Shown here one piece after another: positions 36,509 to 46,847 of a stretch of DNA of 64,000 nt. Every line of letters begins with the position of its first letter. Position 1 is the stretch's first letter. Source of the DNA: Halopseudomonas phragmitis. GTDB lineage: Bacteria; Pseudomonadota; Gammaproteobacteria; Pseudomonadales; Pseudomonadaceae. The stretch covers positions 2,193,501 through 2,257,500 of the forward strand of contig NZ_CP020100.1 of assembly GCF_002056295.1 (NCBI RefSeq). The letters are read 5' to 3'. A program made the position numbers and the translations under genes. The notes under the pieces were generated by a model. It was given only the letters and a program-made list of their open reading frames with translations, was not told the origin of the DNA and searched no databases.

Positions 36509-37561
36509 ATGCTGGTACGAGCTGCGGGTAGCCGGGATTTGCAGGCGCTGCTGGAAATGGCCAGCGCCGCTGGCTCCGGTTTGACCACCTTGCCGGCCAG
36601 CGAGGAGCGCCTTGCCAGACGCTTGCAGGTTGTTGAGCAGAGTTTCCGTGGGGGCATGCCGATGGCCGATGCGGACTATCTGTTCGTGCTCGAAAGCGAG
36701 GCAGGAAAGGTGATAGGCACGAGCGGGATGGTCGCCGCCGCAGGTCTGCGCGAACCCTGGTACAGCTATCGCATGGGGTTGACGGTCACGGCTAGCCGGG
36801 AACTGAATGTCTACCGGCAGCAGCCGACGCTGTTTTTGGTCAATGATCTGACCGGAGCCACGGCGTTGTGCTCGCTGTACCTGCCGCCGGAACACCGGCA
36901 GGGGCTCAAGGGGCGATTGTTGTCCAAGGCCCGGTTCCTGTTCATGGCCGAGTATGCCCAGGATTTTGCTGCTCGGGTCATCGCCGAGATGCGTGGACGT
37001 TCCGATGTGCAGGGGCGCTCACCGTTCTGGGATAGTCTGGGCCGGCATTTTTTCAAGATGGAGTTTGCCCGGGCCGATTACCTGACCGGGATCGGCAGCA
37101 AGGCCTTCATTGCTGAGATGATGCCAAAATTTCCACTGTATGCCTGCTTTCTCAGCGATGAGGCGCGTGCTGCCATCGGTCAGGTGCACCCTGATTCCGA
37201 GCCAGGGCTGTCGATGCTGCGCGAGGAGGGCATGAGCTATCAAGGCTATATCGATATCTTCGATGGTGGTGCGACCCTGGAGGCACCGCTGGCCCAGGTG
37301 CGTGCAGTCAGTGATAGTCAGATATTGCTGCTGGCGGTTGGTACGCCGGGAGATGAAGCCAGTTCCTATCTGATCCATAATCGCGGCCGCCACAATTGCC
37401 GGATAGTCGCGGCTTCGGCCCGTGTGGCAGCGGGCACTTTGGTGGTGGCGCCGGATACCGCTGAGCGGCTGGGGTTGCGTGCCGGAACTCCGGTGCGGGC
37501 TGTGTCGCTGGTCGGCCGGCAGGGGGATAGCATGCTTGACCCCTACCAACTGCCGGGCTGA
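36509..37561 (+). CDS. aruG: Arginine N-succinyltransferase beta subunit (AruG)
   Basis: Paralogue of AruF and its partner. 350 residues with [57 protein letters not shown] and the shared [24 protein letters not shown]. Two bases after aruF. In P. aeruginosa aruD, aruB and aruE follow at this point; here the next gene is a glutathione peroxidase. Confidence 0.92.
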   Translation: MLVRAAGSRDLQALLEMASAAGSGLTTLPASEERLARRLQVVEQSFRGGMPMADADYLFVLESEAGKVIGTSGMVAAAGLREPWYSYRMGLTVTASRELNVYRQQPTLFLVNDLTGATALCSLYLPPEHRQGLKGRLLSKARFLFMAEYAQDFAARVIAEMRGRSDVQGRSPFWDSLGRHFFKMEFARADYLTGIGSKAFIAEMMPKFPLYACFLSDEARAAIGQVHPDSEPGLSMLREEGMSYQGYIDIFDGGATLEAPLAQVRAVSDSQILLLAVGTPGDEASSYLIHNRGRHNCRIVAASARVAAGTLVVAPDTAERLGLRAGTPVRAVSLVGRQGDSMLDPYQLPG

Positions 37562-37620
37562 CGGCTGATTGCCGGGTCTTCTATACTGAATTATCCAATC
37601 ATATGAGGGAGGTTCAGTTC

Positions 37621-38148
37621 ATGCGAGGTCTACTGGTGTTGCTGATGCTGCTACCGGTATGGGCGCTCGCCGGGCAGTGTCCAGCTTTGTTGCAGCATGA
37701 GTTGCCGGCGTTGCGCTCGCAGGATCGCATCGACTTGTGCGGTTTTGCTGGCAAGCCGCTGATCATCGTCAATACCGCCAGCTTTTGCGGTTATACCCCG
37801 CAGTTCGAAGGGCTGGAGAATGTTTATCAACGCTATCGCGAACAAGGCCTGGAGGTTCTGGGCGTGCCTTCCAATGATTTTCGTCAGGAAGCCAGGGATC
37901 AGGCAGCCATTGCCGAGGTGTGTTATGTCAATTATGGCGTCACCTTTCGCATGAGCGAACCGCAGGTGATCACCGGCAAGCAGGCGCATCCGCTGTATCG
38001 TGCTCTGGCTGAGCAGGCGGGTGAGCGTCCACGTTGGAATTTCCACAAATACATTGTCGGGCGTGACGGTCAGGTCAAGGCCAGTTTTCCCAGTGCTGTC
38101 AGTCCGGATGATCCACGCTTTATCGAGGCGCTGGAAAAAGCCCTGTGA
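37621..38148 (+). CDS. Exported glutathione peroxidase family protein
   Basis: Thiol peroxidase of 175 residues with a signal peptide ([20 protein letters not shown]), so periplasmic. Catalytic cysteine in [19 protein letters not shown], second motif VLGVPSNDF and third [12 protein letters not shown]. Cys replaces selenocysteine as usual in bacteria. ATG 37621 follows GAGGGAGG; an ATG six codons earlier would overlap that site. Lies between aruG and alaS. Periplasmic members probably use thioredoxin-like reductants rather than glutathione; this is inference. Confidence 0.88.
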   Translation: MRGLLVLLMLLPVWALAGQCPALLQHELPALRSQDRIDLCGFAGKPLIIVNTASFCGYTPQFEGLENVYQRYREQGLEVLGVPSNDFRQEARDQAAIAEVCYVNYGVTFRMSEPQVITGKQAHPLYRALAEQAGERPRWNFHKYIVGRDGQVKASFPSAVSPDDPRFIEALEKAL

Positions 38149-38291
38149 TCTATCAGCATCATAGGGATTATCAAACCGGCGGCTGATGCGCGCTGTCACC
38201 TTATACCTATATAATGCAACCCTTTGCCATGCGTGCGGCCGGCTTGTGCCCGGGCCTGCGCATGGGCCGACAATCTTGTGGTAAGGGACCT

Positions 38292-40913
38292 ATGAAAAGC
38301 GCTGAGATCCGTGAAGCCTTCCTCCGCTTCTTTGAAGAGAAGGGGCATACCCGTGTCGCCTCCAGTTCGTTGATTCCCGCGGACGACCCCACCCTGCTGT
38401 TCACCAATGCCGGGATGAATCAGTTCAAGGACTGTTTTCTCGGGCTTGAGAAGCGTGGCTATACCCGCGCCACTACCAGTCAGAAGTGTGTGCGTGCCGG
38501 CGGCAAGCACAACGATCTGGAGAATGTCGGCTACACTGCGCGTCACCATACCTTCTTCGAGATGCTCGGCAATTTCAGCTTTGGTGACTACTTCAAGCGT
38601 GACGCCATCCACTATGCCTGGGAGTTTCTTACCTCGGATAAATGGCTGAACTTGCCCAAGGAAAAGCTCTGGGTCACCGTCTATGCCAGTGACGATGAAG
38701 CCTATGAGATCTGGAACAAGGAAATTGGCGTGCCGGCCGAGCGCATGGTGCGCATCGGTGACAACAAGGGTGCGCCCTATGCATCGGATAACTTCTGGGC
38801 GATGGGCGATACCGGCCCCTGCGGCCCCTGTACCGAGATCTTTTTTGACCACGGCCCGGAAATCTGGGGTGGCCCGCCTGGCAGCCCGGAAGAGGACGGT
38901 GACCGTTACATCGAGATCTGGAACAACGTGTTCATGCAGTTCAATCGGACTGCCGACGGCCAGATGCAGCCGTTGCCGGCGCCCAGTGTCGATACCGGGA
39001 TGGGGCTGGAGCGCATCAGTGCGGTGATGCAGCATGTGCACTCGAACTATGAGATCGACCTGTTCCAGAGCCTGCTCAAGGCGGCTGCCCAGGCGATTGG
39101 TTGTGCCAACGATGATGCTGCCTCGCTCAAGGTGGTGGCAGACCACATTCGCTCCTGCGGTTTCCTGATCGCAGATGGTGTGCTGCCTTCCAATGAAGGG
39201 CGTGGCTATGTGCTGCGCCGGATCATTCGCCGTGCCTGCCGGCACGGCAATAAGCTTGGGGCCAAGGGCTTGTTCTTCCACAAGATCGTGGCGGCTCTGG
39301 TGGCTGAGATGGGCGAGGCCTTCCCTGAGCTCAAGGCGCAGCAGGCGCATATCGAGCGGGTGCTCAAGAGCGAGGAAGAGCAGTTCGCCAAAACTCTGGA
39401 GCAGGGCCTGAAGATTCTCGAACAGGATCTGGCGGGTCTTGAGGGCAATGAAATTCCCGGTGATGTGTTGTTCAAGCTGTACGACACCTATGGGTTCCCG
39501 GTGGATCTGACTGGTGATATCGCCCGTGAGCGCGGCCTGTCGATCGATGAGGCCGGTTTTGAGGTGGCGATGGACGCTCAGCGCGAGCGCGCCCGTTCGG
39601 CCAGCCAGTTCGGCCTGGACTACAACAGCCTGGTCAAGGTCGATGCCGATACCCGGTTCGAGGGTTACGCCAGTACCGATGGGGCAGGCAAGATTGTGGC
39701 TCTGTTCCGCGACGGTAAGGCAGTCGATCAACTGGCTGATGGTGAAACTGGCGTGGTGGTGCTGGATCAAACTCCGTTCTATGCAGAGTCCGGCGGCCAG
39801 GTGGGCGATACCGGCTACCTGGAAGGTGCTGGTGTGCGTTTCGATGTCCGCGACACGACCAAGGCTGGCGGGGCTCATCTGCACCATGGTGTGGTTGCCA
39901 AGGGCGGTCTGAGTGTCGGCGCATCGCTCAAGGCAGTGGTCGATGCCGGGGTGCGCCAAGCTACCAAGCTCAACCACTCGGCTACCCATCTACTGCATGC
40001 CGCGTTGCGCGAGATCCTCGGTGAGCATGTGACCCAGAAGGGCTCACTGGTGGATAGTCAGCGTCTGCGCTTTGACTTCAGTCATTTCGAGGCGATCACC
40101 GCCGAACAGTTGCGTGCACTGGAGTTGCGGGTCAATGAACAGATTCGGCTCAACTCGGCGGTGCAGGTTGAAGTTACCGATATTGAGACCGCCAAGCGCA
40201 AGGGGGCAATGGCCCTGTTCGGCGAGAAATACGGTGAGCAGGTGCGGGTACTGACCATGGGCGGCGGTTTTTCGGTCGAGCTGTGCGGTGGTACTCATGT
40301 CGAGCGCACAGGCGATATCGGCCTGTTCAAGATTATCAGTGAAGGTGGGATTGCGGCTGGCGTGCGTCGTCTGGAAGCGGTAACTGGTCAAGGCGCGTTG
40401 GATTATGTGGCTGAGGCCGAGGACCAGTTGCGCCAGGTGGCGCAACTGGTCAAGGGTAGTCGCGATAACCTGTTGGACAAGGTATCAGGGTTGGTTGAGC
40501 GCAATCGCCAGTTGGAGAAAGATGTCGAGCAGCTCAAGGCCAAGGCTGCCAGCGCTGCCGGCAGCGATCTGGTTGCAGAGGCTCAGGTTCTGGGTGACTT
40601 GACCGTGTTGGTCAAGCGCCTGGATGGCCTTGATGGCAAGGCCCTGCTGGCGCTGGTTGATCAGTTGAAGAATAAGCTCGGCTCGGCGGTGATCCTGCTT
40701 GGCGGCGAACTGGATGGCAAGGTGGTGCTGGTTGCCGGGGTCACTCAGGATCTGACGGCCAGGGTCAAGGCTGGTGACCTGATCCGCAATACTGCTGCCA
40801 ATGTTGGTGGCAAGGGTGGCGGACGTCCGGACATGGCGCAGGGTGGCGGTACCGAAGTGGCGGCGCTCAATGCTGCGCTGGCCGGGGCGTTGGAGTGGTT
40901 GGCGCAACAGTAG
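38292..40913 (+). CDS. alaS: Alanyl-tRNA synthetase
   Basis: Charges tRNA-Ala. 873 residues: class II catalytic domain ([55 protein letters not shown]), tRNA-recognition domain, editing domain with [13 protein letters not shown] and CGGTHV zinc/active-site motifs, and C-terminal DHHA1 domain ([12 protein letters not shown]). The start at ATG 38292 gives the standard N-terminus, although the frame is open 26 codons further up. Followed by lysC and rsmA as in other Pseudomonas. Confidence 0.97.
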   Translation: MKSAEIREAFLRFFEEKGHTRVASSSLIPADDPTLLFTNAGMNQFKDCFLGLEKRGYTRATTSQKCVRAGGKHNDLENVGYTARHHTFFEMLGNFSFGDYFKRDAIHYAWEFLTSDKWLNLPKEKLWVTVYASDDEAYEIWNKEIGVPAERMVRIGDNKGAPYASDNFWAMGDTGPCGPCTEIFFDHGPEIWGGPPGSPEEDGDRYIEIWNNVFMQFNRTADGQMQPLPAPSVDTGMGLERISAVMQHVHSNYEIDLFQSLLKAAAQAIGCANDDAASLKVVADHIRSCGFLIADGVLPSNEGRGYVLRRIIRRACRHGNKLGAKGLFFHKIVAALVAEMGEAFPELKAQQAHIERVLKSEEEQFAKTLEQGLKILEQDLAGLEGNEIPGDVLFKLYDTYGFPVDLTGDIARERGLSIDEAGFEVAMDAQRERARSASQFGLDYNSLVKVDADTRFEGYASTDGAGKIVALFRDGKAVDQLADGETGVVVLDQTPFYAESGGQVGDTGYLEGAGVRFDVRDTTKAGGAHLHHGVVAKGGLSVGASLKAVVDAGVRQATKLNHSATHLLHAALREILGEHVTQKGSLVDSQRLRFDFSHFEAITAEQLRALELRVNEQIRLNSAVQVEVTDIETAKRKGAMALFGEKYGEQVRVLTMGGGFSVELCGGTHVERTGDIGLFKIISEGGIAAGVRRLEAVTGQGALDYVAEAEDQLRQVAQLVKGSRDNLLDKVSGLVERNRQLEKDVEQLKAKAASAAGSDLVAEAQVLGDLTVLVKRLDGLDGKALLALVDQLKNKLGSAVILLGGELDGKVVLVAGVTQDLTARVKAGDLIRNTAANVGGKGGGRPDMAQGGGTEVAALNAALAGALEWLAQQ

Positions 40914-40920
40914 TTTGGGG

Positions 40921-40940
40921 CAGGCACCTGTCGGTGCCTG
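40921..40940 (+). terminator. Hairpin between alaS and lysC
   Basis: Perfect 8-base stem CAGGCACC-TGTC-GGTGCCTG starting 7 bases after the alaS stop. No U-tract, so it may be a partial terminator or a processing element. Confidence 0.4.
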
Positions 40941-40986
40941 GTGGCGGGGTCGGGATAACCGACTTTAATGGAGGTTGGTGCAACAC

Positions 40987-42228
40987 ATGGCACTTATTGT
41001 CCAGAAGTTTGGTGGTACCTCGGTGGGTAGCGTTGAACGCATTGCCCAGGTGGCCGAGAAAATCAAGGGGTTCAAGGCGCAGGGTCACGATCTGGTGATC
41101 GTGGTGTCGGCCATGAGTGGCGAAACCAACCGTTTGATCGATCTGGCGAAGCAAATGCAGGCAGTGCCTGATGCGCGTGAGCTGGATGTGATCGTTTCCA
41201 CCGGTGAGCAGGTAACCATTGGTCTGTTGGCCATGGCCCTGAAGTCCCGGGGCGTGCCGGCGGTTTCCTATACCGGCAGCCAGGTTCGCATCGTTACCGA
41301 CAGCGCCCACAACAAGGCCCGCATCCAGCATATCGATGACGCCAATATCCGCGCCGATCTTGAGGCGGGTCGGGTGGTGATTGTTGCAGGGTTCCAGGGG
41401 GTCGATGAGCAAGGCAACATTACTACGCTTGGTCGTGGTGGCTCTGATACCACTGGAGTAGCTCTGGCCGCTGCGCTTAAGGCTGACGAGTGTCAGATCT
41501 ATACTGATGTTGATGGGGTCTATACCACCGATCCGCGGGTGGTGGAGCGTGCCCGCCGACTGGACAAGATCACCTTTGAGGAAATGCTGGAAATGGCCAG
41601 CCTGGGCTCCAAGGTGCTGCAGATCCGCTCGGTCGAGTTCGCCGGCAAGTACAACGTCCCGCTGCGCGTGCTGCACAGCTTCAAAGAGGGTCCCGGGACC
41701 CTGATTACCCTTGAGGAAGGTGCTTCAATGGAACAACCAGTCATTTCCGGTATTGCCTTCAACCGTGATGAAGCCAAGCTGATCATTCGTGGTGTGCCTG
41801 ATACCCCGGGTGTGGCCTTCAAGATCCTGGGGCCGATCAGTGCCGCTAATATTGAAGTGGACATGATTGTTCAGAACGTGGCCCAGGATAACACTACCGA
41901 TTTTACCTTCACCGTGCACCGCAATGACTTGCGCAAGGCGGAAGACATTCTGCGTAAGGTGGCCGAAGATATCGGCGCCCGGGAGGTCGGTGGCGACGAC
42001 AAGATCGCCAAGGTCTCGATCGTTGGGGTTGGCATGCGCTCCCATGCTGGCGTTGCCAGCAAAATGTTTGAGGCGCTGTCGCGCGACGGTATCAATATTC
42101 AGATGATCTCCACCTCGGAAATCAAGATCTCGGTAGTAATCGACGAGAAGTATCTGGAGCTGGCGGTACGTGCCTTGCACACCGCATTCGACCTGGATGC
42201 CGAAGCGGCAGCTGGCGATCACCTATAA
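40987..42228 (+). CDS. lysC: Aspartate kinase
   Basis: First step of lysine, threonine and methionine synthesis. 413 residues: kinase domain opening MALIVQKFGGTSVGSVERI, with TLGRGGSDTTGVALAAAL and DVDGVYTTDPRVV, then two ACT domains (VISGIAFNRDEAKLIIRGVPDTPG; KVSIVGVGMRSHAGVASKMFEAL) that bind feedback inhibitors. The single-subunit length matches Pseudomonas LysC; an internal start for a beta-type subunit is possible in this family but not evaluated here. GGAGG site upstream. Confidence 0.96.
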   Translation: MALIVQKFGGTSVGSVERIAQVAEKIKGFKAQGHDLVIVVSAMSGETNRLIDLAKQMQAVPDARELDVIVSTGEQVTIGLLAMALKSRGVPAVSYTGSQVRIVTDSAHNKARIQHIDDANIRADLEAGRVVIVAGFQGVDEQGNITTLGRGGSDTTGVALAAALKADECQIYTDVDGVYTTDPRVVERARRLDKITFEEMLEMASLGSKVLQIRSVEFAGKYNVPLRVLHSFKEGPGTLITLEEGASMEQPVISGIAFNRDEAKLIIRGVPDTPGVAFKILGPISAANIEVDMIVQNVAQDNTTDFTFTVHRNDLRKAEDILRKVAEDIGAREVGGDDKIAKVSIVGVGMRSHAGVASKMFEALSRDGINIQMISTSEIKISVVIDEKYLELAVRALHTAFDLDAEAAAGDHL

Positions 42229-42443
42229 TCTGATTGATGGGTTGGGGTTTTTTGCCCCTCAGGGCACGGTGTCTGGCTGCCGTGTCCGCCGGTCGAGGAA
42301 CCGTGGAAACAATCTGCGACTAAAGCGGACGAACACGGGGCAGGGATAGCGGTCAAGATGACTAGCCGTCCCGGCTGTATCGACAGGCAACAAGCCGGTT
42401 TTTTGCAGACTGCTGTGTCCTGATCAAAGCAAGGAGAAATGGA

Positions 42444-42629
42444 ATGCTTATTCTGACTCGACGGGTTGGTGAAACCCTGATGGTGGGCGATGAAGTGACT
42501 GTAACCGTACTGGGTGTCAAAGGAAACCAGGTGCGAATTGGCGTCAACGCCCCGAAAGAAGTGGCGGTGCATCGCGAGGAAATCTACCAGCGCATCCAGA
42601 AAGAAAAGGATGAAGAACCAAATAGCTAA
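42444..42629 (+). CDS. rsmA: Carbon storage/secondary metabolism regulator RsmA (CsrA)
   Basis: Post-transcriptional regulator that binds GGA motifs near ribosome sites. 61 residues: [42 protein letters not shown], with the RNA-contact residues Leu4 and Arg44 of the CsrA fold present. The AAGGAG site at 42431-42436 is strong. The 215-base gap after lysC probably holds its own promoter. In Pseudomonas it governs motility, secretion and biofilm together with small RNAs not found here. Confidence 0.97.
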   Translation: MLILTRRVGETLMVGDEVTVTVLGVKGNQVRIGVNAPKEVAVHREEIYQRIQKEKDEEPNS

Positions 42630-42689
42630 TTTTATTGAATTTTTCGTTGCATTCGCGGCGGCGCGCAGTTAGTATTCTGCGCGTGTTAC

Positions 42690-42780
42690 GGAGAGGTGGC
42701 CGAGAGGCTGAAGGCGCTCCCCTGCTAAGGGAGTATACCTCAAAAGGGTATCGCGGGTTCGAATCCCGCCCTCTCCGCCA
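42690..42780 (+). tRNA. tRNA-Ser (anticodon GCT)
   Basis: 91 bases with the long variable arm of class II tRNAs. Acceptor GGAGAGG/CCTCTCC, anticodon stem CTCCC/GGGAG around loop CTGCTAA (anticodon GCT), T-loop TTCGAAT, encoded CCA. Confidence 0.97.
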
Positions 42781-42835
42781 CTTTTGCTTGTTGTAGTGGC
42801 GTCAAACGTTAGTTTCTGAAATTAAAGAAAAAAAT

Positions 42836-42864
42836 GTTTGACAGGTGGTTTAAAAGCCCTATAA
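42836..42864 (+). promoter_or_regulatory. Sigma70 promoter of tRNA-Arg(ACG)
   Basis: TTGACA at about 42837-42842 and TATAAT at about 42859-42864 with a 16-base gap: both hexamers match the sigma70 consensus exactly. It is the cleanest housekeeping promoter in the window. Confidence 0.85.
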
Positions 42865-42878
42865 TTCGCACCCACAAC

Positions 42879-42955
42879 GCACTCGTAGCTCAGCTGGATA
42901 GAGTACTCGGCTACGAACCGAGCGGTCGGAGGTTCGAATCCTCCCGAGTGCGCCA
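42879..42955 (+). tRNA. tRNA-Arg (anticodon ACG)
   Basis: 77 bases, acceptor GCACTCG/CGAGTGC, anticodon stem CTCGG/CCGAG with loop CTACGAA (anticodon ACG, normally edited to ICG), T-loop TTCGAAT, encoded CCA. Its own promoter is likely, since TTTGACA (42836) and TATAAT (42859) lie just upstream. Confidence 0.97.
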
Positions 42956-42960
42956 TACAG

Positions 42961-42993
42961 AAAACCCACTGACATGTCAGTGGGTTTTTTTTT
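42961..42993 (+). terminator. Terminator after tRNA-Arg
   Basis: ACCCACTGAC / GTCAGTGGGT, a perfect 10-base stem around AT, followed by nine T. It starts 6 bases after the CCA end. Confidence 0.95.
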
Positions 42994-43115
42994 GCCCGAA
43001 GGGTGGCCGCCGAGGCTGAGCCGGCGTCCAAAGCCTGCTAGGCTTGGAAGCGTTGGCTATCGTTGATTCGCAAGGGTCGACCAGCGCTGGTTTGTCCTGT
43101 CATGGAAGTATGGCT

Positions 43116-44555
43116 ATGTCAGAGCTCAACAGAAAATCTCCGGAAAGTCTTCAGGACCGGCTGGACCAGGTGGTGCAGTTGCTCAATCGCCATCGTCTGG
43201 TGGAGAACCTCGTGCACAAGCAGGAGGGTCAGCATCAGGAGTTGGTTGAGCATCTGGTGCATCAGCAGAACCTGGCTGAGTTGCAGCGCAAGCTTGACGA
43301 GTTGCACCCGGCTGACGTTGCCTTCATTTTAGAATCGCTGCCGCTGGAAGAGCGTCTGGCGATCTGGCAGTTGGTACGTTCCGAGCGTGATGGCGACATC
43401 CTGCTTGAGGTCTCCGACGCGGTCAGGGAAACCCTGATCGCCGACATGGACAGCCACGAGATCATCGCGGCTGCCAATTCCCTTGATGCTGATGAACTGG
43501 CTGATCTGGCTCCGGATCTGCCGCGCGATGTGGTTCGTGAGCTGATGGATACGCTGGATGCCCAGCAACGTGAGCGACTCAAGTCGGCCTTGTCCTATGA
43601 CGAGGATCAGGTTGGGGCGTTGATGGACTTCGATATGGTGACCATTCGCGATGATGTCACCCTTGAGGTCGTGATTCGCTATCTGCGACGTTTCGATGAG
43701 TTGCCTGACCATACCGACAAGCTGTTCGTGGTTGATACCGAAGGCGCTCTCAAGGGCGTATTGCCGATCAAGAAGCTGTTGGTTGGTTCCCCCGATGCTC
43801 TGGTGGGGGAAGTCATGGCCGAGGATCCGGTGGTGTTCGATCCGGAGGATGATGCCGGGGAGGCTGCCCAGGCGTTCGAGCGTTATGATTTGGTGACGGC
43901 GCCGGTGGTGGATGCCAAGGGCAAGCTGTGCGGGCGTCTGACTATCGATGAGATGGTCGACTATATCCGTGAGGAGAGTGAAGCTGAAGTGCTGAATGCG
44001 GCGGGTCTGCGCGAAGAGGAGGATATCTTCGCCTCGGTCTGGAAGTCGGTGCGCAACCGTTGGGCCTGGCTGGCAATCAACCTTTGTACTGCGCTGGTCG
44101 CTTCGCGGGTGATTGGCTTGTTTGAGGGCTCGATTGAGAAGTTGGTGGCGCTGGCAGCCTTGATGCCAATCGTTGCCGGGGTTGGTGGCAACTCGGGTAA
44201 TCAGACCATCACCATGATCGTGCGCGGGATTGCCACCGGCCAGGTTCAGGTCGCTCACGGTAAGCGGCTGTTGCGCAAAGAGGTCGGTGTGGCGCTGTTC
44301 AATGGCTTGTTCTGGGGAATGGTACTGGCTGGAGTGGCCTATCTGCTCTATGGCAATCTGCCGTTGTCGGTCGTACTGCTCTCGGCAATGACGCTGAACA
44401 TGTTGCTGGCTGCTGTTATGGGGGTATTCATACCCTTGATCCGGCTACGCCTGGGGCGTGATCCGGCGCTGGGCTCAAGTGTTATGATCACCGCAATTAC
44501 TGACAGTGGCGGCTTTTTTATCTTCCTGGGGCTCGCAACTATCTTCCTGCTCTGA
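43116..44555 (+). CDS. mgtE: Magnesium transporter MgtE
   Basis: Mg2+-gated channel. 479 residues: N-terminal helical domain (LHPADVAFILESLPLEERLAIW, DELADLAPDLP), two CBS domains (about 150-270), plug helix, then five membrane helices with the pore motif PIVAGVGGNSGNQ. ATG 43116 has GGAAG at a good distance; the ATG two codons earlier is too close to that site. Synteny with rsmA and tRNA genes is as in P. aeruginosa, where MgtE also affects exsA-dependent virulence expression. Confidence 0.94.
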   Translation: MSELNRKSPESLQDRLDQVVQLLNRHRLVENLVHKQEGQHQELVEHLVHQQNLAELQRKLDELHPADVAFILESLPLEERLAIWQLVRSERDGDILLEVSDAVRETLIADMDSHEIIAAANSLDADELADLAPDLPRDVVRELMDTLDAQQRERLKSALSYDEDQVGALMDFDMVTIRDDVTLEVVIRYLRRFDELPDHTDKLFVVDTEGALKGVLPIKKLLVGSPDALVGEVMAEDPVVFDPEDDAGEAAQAFERYDLVTAPVVDAKGKLCGRLTIDEMVDYIREESEAEVLNAAGLREEEDIFASVWKSVRNRWAWLAINLCTALVASRVIGLFEGSIEKLVALAALMPIVAGVGGNSGNQTITMIVRGIATGQVQVAHGKRLLRKEVGVALFNGLFWGMVLAGVAYLLYGNLPLSVVLLSAMTLNMLLAAVMGVFIPLIRLRLGRDPALGSSVMITAITDSGGFFIFLGLATIFLL

Positions 44556-44698
44556 AATAGGCTGACCGAGTGGTCAGTGATGTCGCCTGGATTGCTAAAA
44601 ATGTCACATCAGGATACATTAGCCCGGTTTTTGCTATAGGCGGGATCAATCTGGGAGGGTTGCGGCTGATCAGTCGCCGATTTGTTCCGCTGATATCT

Positions 44699-44725
44699 TA
44701 AAGGCATGCCGATTGGCGTGCCTTA
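44699..44725 (+). promoter_or_regulatory. Leader hairpin in front of oadG
   Basis: AAGGCATGCC-GATT-GGCGTGCCTT, a 10-base stem with one G-T pair, followed by ATTATT and then the oadG ribosome site (AGGAGA, 44733). It could act as a terminator for an upstream RNA or as a leader attenuator; it was not tied to any riboswitch class. Confidence 0.35.
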
Positions 44726-44742
44726 TTATTGCAGGAGATACA

Positions 44743-44997
44743 ATGACTTCGTCCGACTTGCTGCTTGAAGGTGTGGAACTGATGCTCATCGGCATGGGCT
44801 CGGTGTTCACTTTCTTGGTGATCCTGGTGATCGCGACAACCCTCATGTCCAGAATTCTGGGACGCTTTTTCCCTGAAGCGGCCCCTGCACCGGCTGCCGC
44901 CGCTGCCCGGCCTGCCGCTCCGGCTGCGGTCGATGCCGAGACCATCGCCGTCATCGGTGCCGCGATCAAGCAGCACCGCGCCAAGCGCCGCTCCTGA
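44743..44997 (+). CDS. oadG: Oxaloacetate decarboxylase gamma subunit (OadG)
   Basis: Small membrane anchor that assembles the sodium-pumping decarboxylase. 84 residues with one membrane helix (about 15-38, MLIGMGSVFTFLVILVIATTLMS) and an alanine/proline-rich linker, then a short C-terminal tail. ATG 44743 has AGGAGA ten bases upstream. First gene of oadGAB. Confidence 0.88.
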   Translation: MTSSDLLLEGVELMLIGMGSVFTFLVILVIATTLMSRILGRFFPEAAPAPAAAAARPAAPAAVDAETIAVIGAAIKQHRAKRRS

Positions 44998-45050
44998 CAC
45001 CCATTTTTCTTTAATCACGGTTTCCCATTACAAACAAAGGCCATAACCCT

Positions 45051-46835
45051 ATGACCGATACCAAGAAGCCCCTGGGCATTACCGATGTAATCTTGCGCGA
45101 CGCCCATCAATCGATCCTTGCGACCCGGATGCGATTGGAAGACATGCTGCCGATTGCCGGCAAACTCGACCAGGTTGGTTTCTGGTCGGTTGAGTCCTGG
45201 GGCGGAGCGACCTTCGATGCCTGTATCCGTTATCTGGGAGAGGATCCTTGGGAGCGTATCCGTGAGCTGAAGAAGGCCATGCCCAATACCCGTCAACAAA
45301 TGCTGTTGCGCGGTCAGAATCTGTTGGGTTATCGGCACTATGCCGACGACGTGGTGGAAAAGTTCGTTGAGCGTGCCGCCGTCAATGGCGTAGATGTGTT
45401 TCGGGTATTCGACGCGATGAACGATCCGCGCAATCTTGAAACCGCCCTCAAGGCTGTGAAGAAGCAGGGCAAGCACGCTCAAGGCACGATCTCCTATACC
45501 ACCAGCCCAGTACATACCATCGACATGTGGGTCGACCTGTCCAAGCAAATCGAGGACATGGGGGCGGACTCGATTGCGATCAAGGATATGGCTGGGATTC
45601 TCACTCCATACACGGCCTTTGAGCTGGTCTCGCGCCTGAAAGCGACTCTGGATATTCCGGTTCACATGCAGTGCCATGCCACTGCCGGTCTGTCGACTGC
45701 TGCAATCCTCAAGGCTGTTGAGGCCGGCATCGACAATGTCGACACTGCCATCTCCTCAATGTCCATGACCTATGGCCACTCGCCGACCGAGTCGGTAGTA
45801 GCGATCTTCAAGGATACTGATCGCGACACCGGTCTGAATCTGGATCTGCTGGAAGAAATCGCCGCCTACTTCCGTGAGGTGCGCAAGAAGTACGCCAAGT
45901 TCGAGGGTAACCTCAAGGGTGTGGACTCGCGGATTCTGGTTGCCCAGGTTCCGGGTGGCATGCTGACCAACATGGAAAGCCAGCTCAAGGAGCAGGGCGC
46001 TAGTGACAAGTTCGATGCCGTGCTGGCCGAAATTCCACGCGTGCGCGAAGACTTGGGCTTTATCCCGCTGGTAACTCCTACCTCACAGATCGTTGGTACC
46101 CAGGCGGTGATCAATGTCCTGACCGGTGAGCGCTACAAGTCGATCACCAAGGAAACTGCCGGTGTTCTGAAAGGCGAGTACGGCGCTGCGCCGGCCCCGT
46201 TCAATGCCGAGTTGCAGGCCCGTGTACTGGATGGCGCTGAAGCCATTACCTGCCGCCCGGCTGATGTGCTCGAGCCGGAAATGGACAAGCTCAGCGCCGA
46301 GCTCCAGACAATTGCTCAGGAGAAAGGGATCAAGCTGGCCGCCGATGCAATCGACGACGTGCTGACCTATGCGCTGTTCCCGCAGATCGGTTTGAAATTC
46401 CTGGAAAATCGTGGCAATTCCGATGCCTTCGAGCCGGTGCCGACAGGTAAGGAAGTCAGTGCCGCGGCCAAGCCGGGCGAGCCGGAAGTCTATACCGTGA
46501 CCGTTAATGGCAAGGAGTTCGTGGTTCAGGTTGCCGATGGTGGTGATATCACTGGTATCAAGCCTGTCTCTGCCGATGGTGCCGCTCCGGCTGCTGCGCC
46601 TGCTGCGTTGCCGGCTGGTGGCGGTGACCCGCAGGCTGCTCCGTTGGCTGGCAATATCTTCAAGGTGCTGGTCAATCCGGGCGATCAGGTCCAGGAGGGT
46701 GATCTGGTGATGATCCTTGAGGCCATGAAGATGGAAACCGAAGTGCGAGCCTTCAAGGCCGGCACTGTTGGCAGTGTCAACGTCAAGGTCGGCGACGCGG
46801 TAGCGGTCGGCGATACCTTGCTGACCATCGGTTAA
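45051..46835 (+). CDS. oadA: Oxaloacetate decarboxylase alpha subunit (OadA)
   Basis: Biotin-dependent carboxyltransferase of the Na+ pump. 594 residues: HMGL-like TIM barrel ([39 protein letters not shown]), PYC_OADA domain, an alanine/proline linker (about 500-530) and a biotinyl domain with the target lysine in EAMKMETEV. It decarboxylates oxaloacetate to pyruvate and hands CO2 via biotin to OadB. Located 53 bases after oadG. Confidence 0.94.
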   Translation: MTDTKKPLGITDVILRDAHQSILATRMRLEDMLPIAGKLDQVGFWSVESWGGATFDACIRYLGEDPWERIRELKKAMPNTRQQMLLRGQNLLGYRHYADDVVEKFVERAAVNGVDVFRVFDAMNDPRNLETALKAVKKQGKHAQGTISYTTSPVHTIDMWVDLSKQIEDMGADSIAIKDMAGILTPYTAFELVSRLKATLDIPVHMQCHATAGLSTAAILKAVEAGIDNVDTAISSMSMTYGHSPTESVVAIFKDTDRDTGLNLDLLEEIAAYFREVRKKYAKFEGNLKGVDSRILVAQVPGGMLTNMESQLKEQGASDKFDAVLAEIPRVREDLGFIPLVTPTSQIVGTQAVINVLTGERYKSITKETAGVLKGEYGAAPAPFNAELQARVLDGAEAITCRPADVLEPEMDKLSAELQTIAQEKGIKLAADAIDDVLTYALFPQIGLKFLENRGNSDAFEPVPTGKEVSAAAKPGEPEVYTVTVNGKEFVVQVADGGDITGIKPVSADGAAPAAAPAALPAGGGDPQAAPLAGNIFKVLVNPGDQVQEGDLVMILEAMKMETEVRAFKAGTVGSVNVKVGDAVAVGDTLLTIG

Positions 46836-46847
46836 GGGGGAAGGTTC

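Noticed and set aside
38196..39989. A 597-codon open frame on the minus strand
   Set aside because: It is the exact antisense of alaS, begins without a ribosome site, has no recognisable domain and is explained by the strong codon bias of alaS in the other frame.
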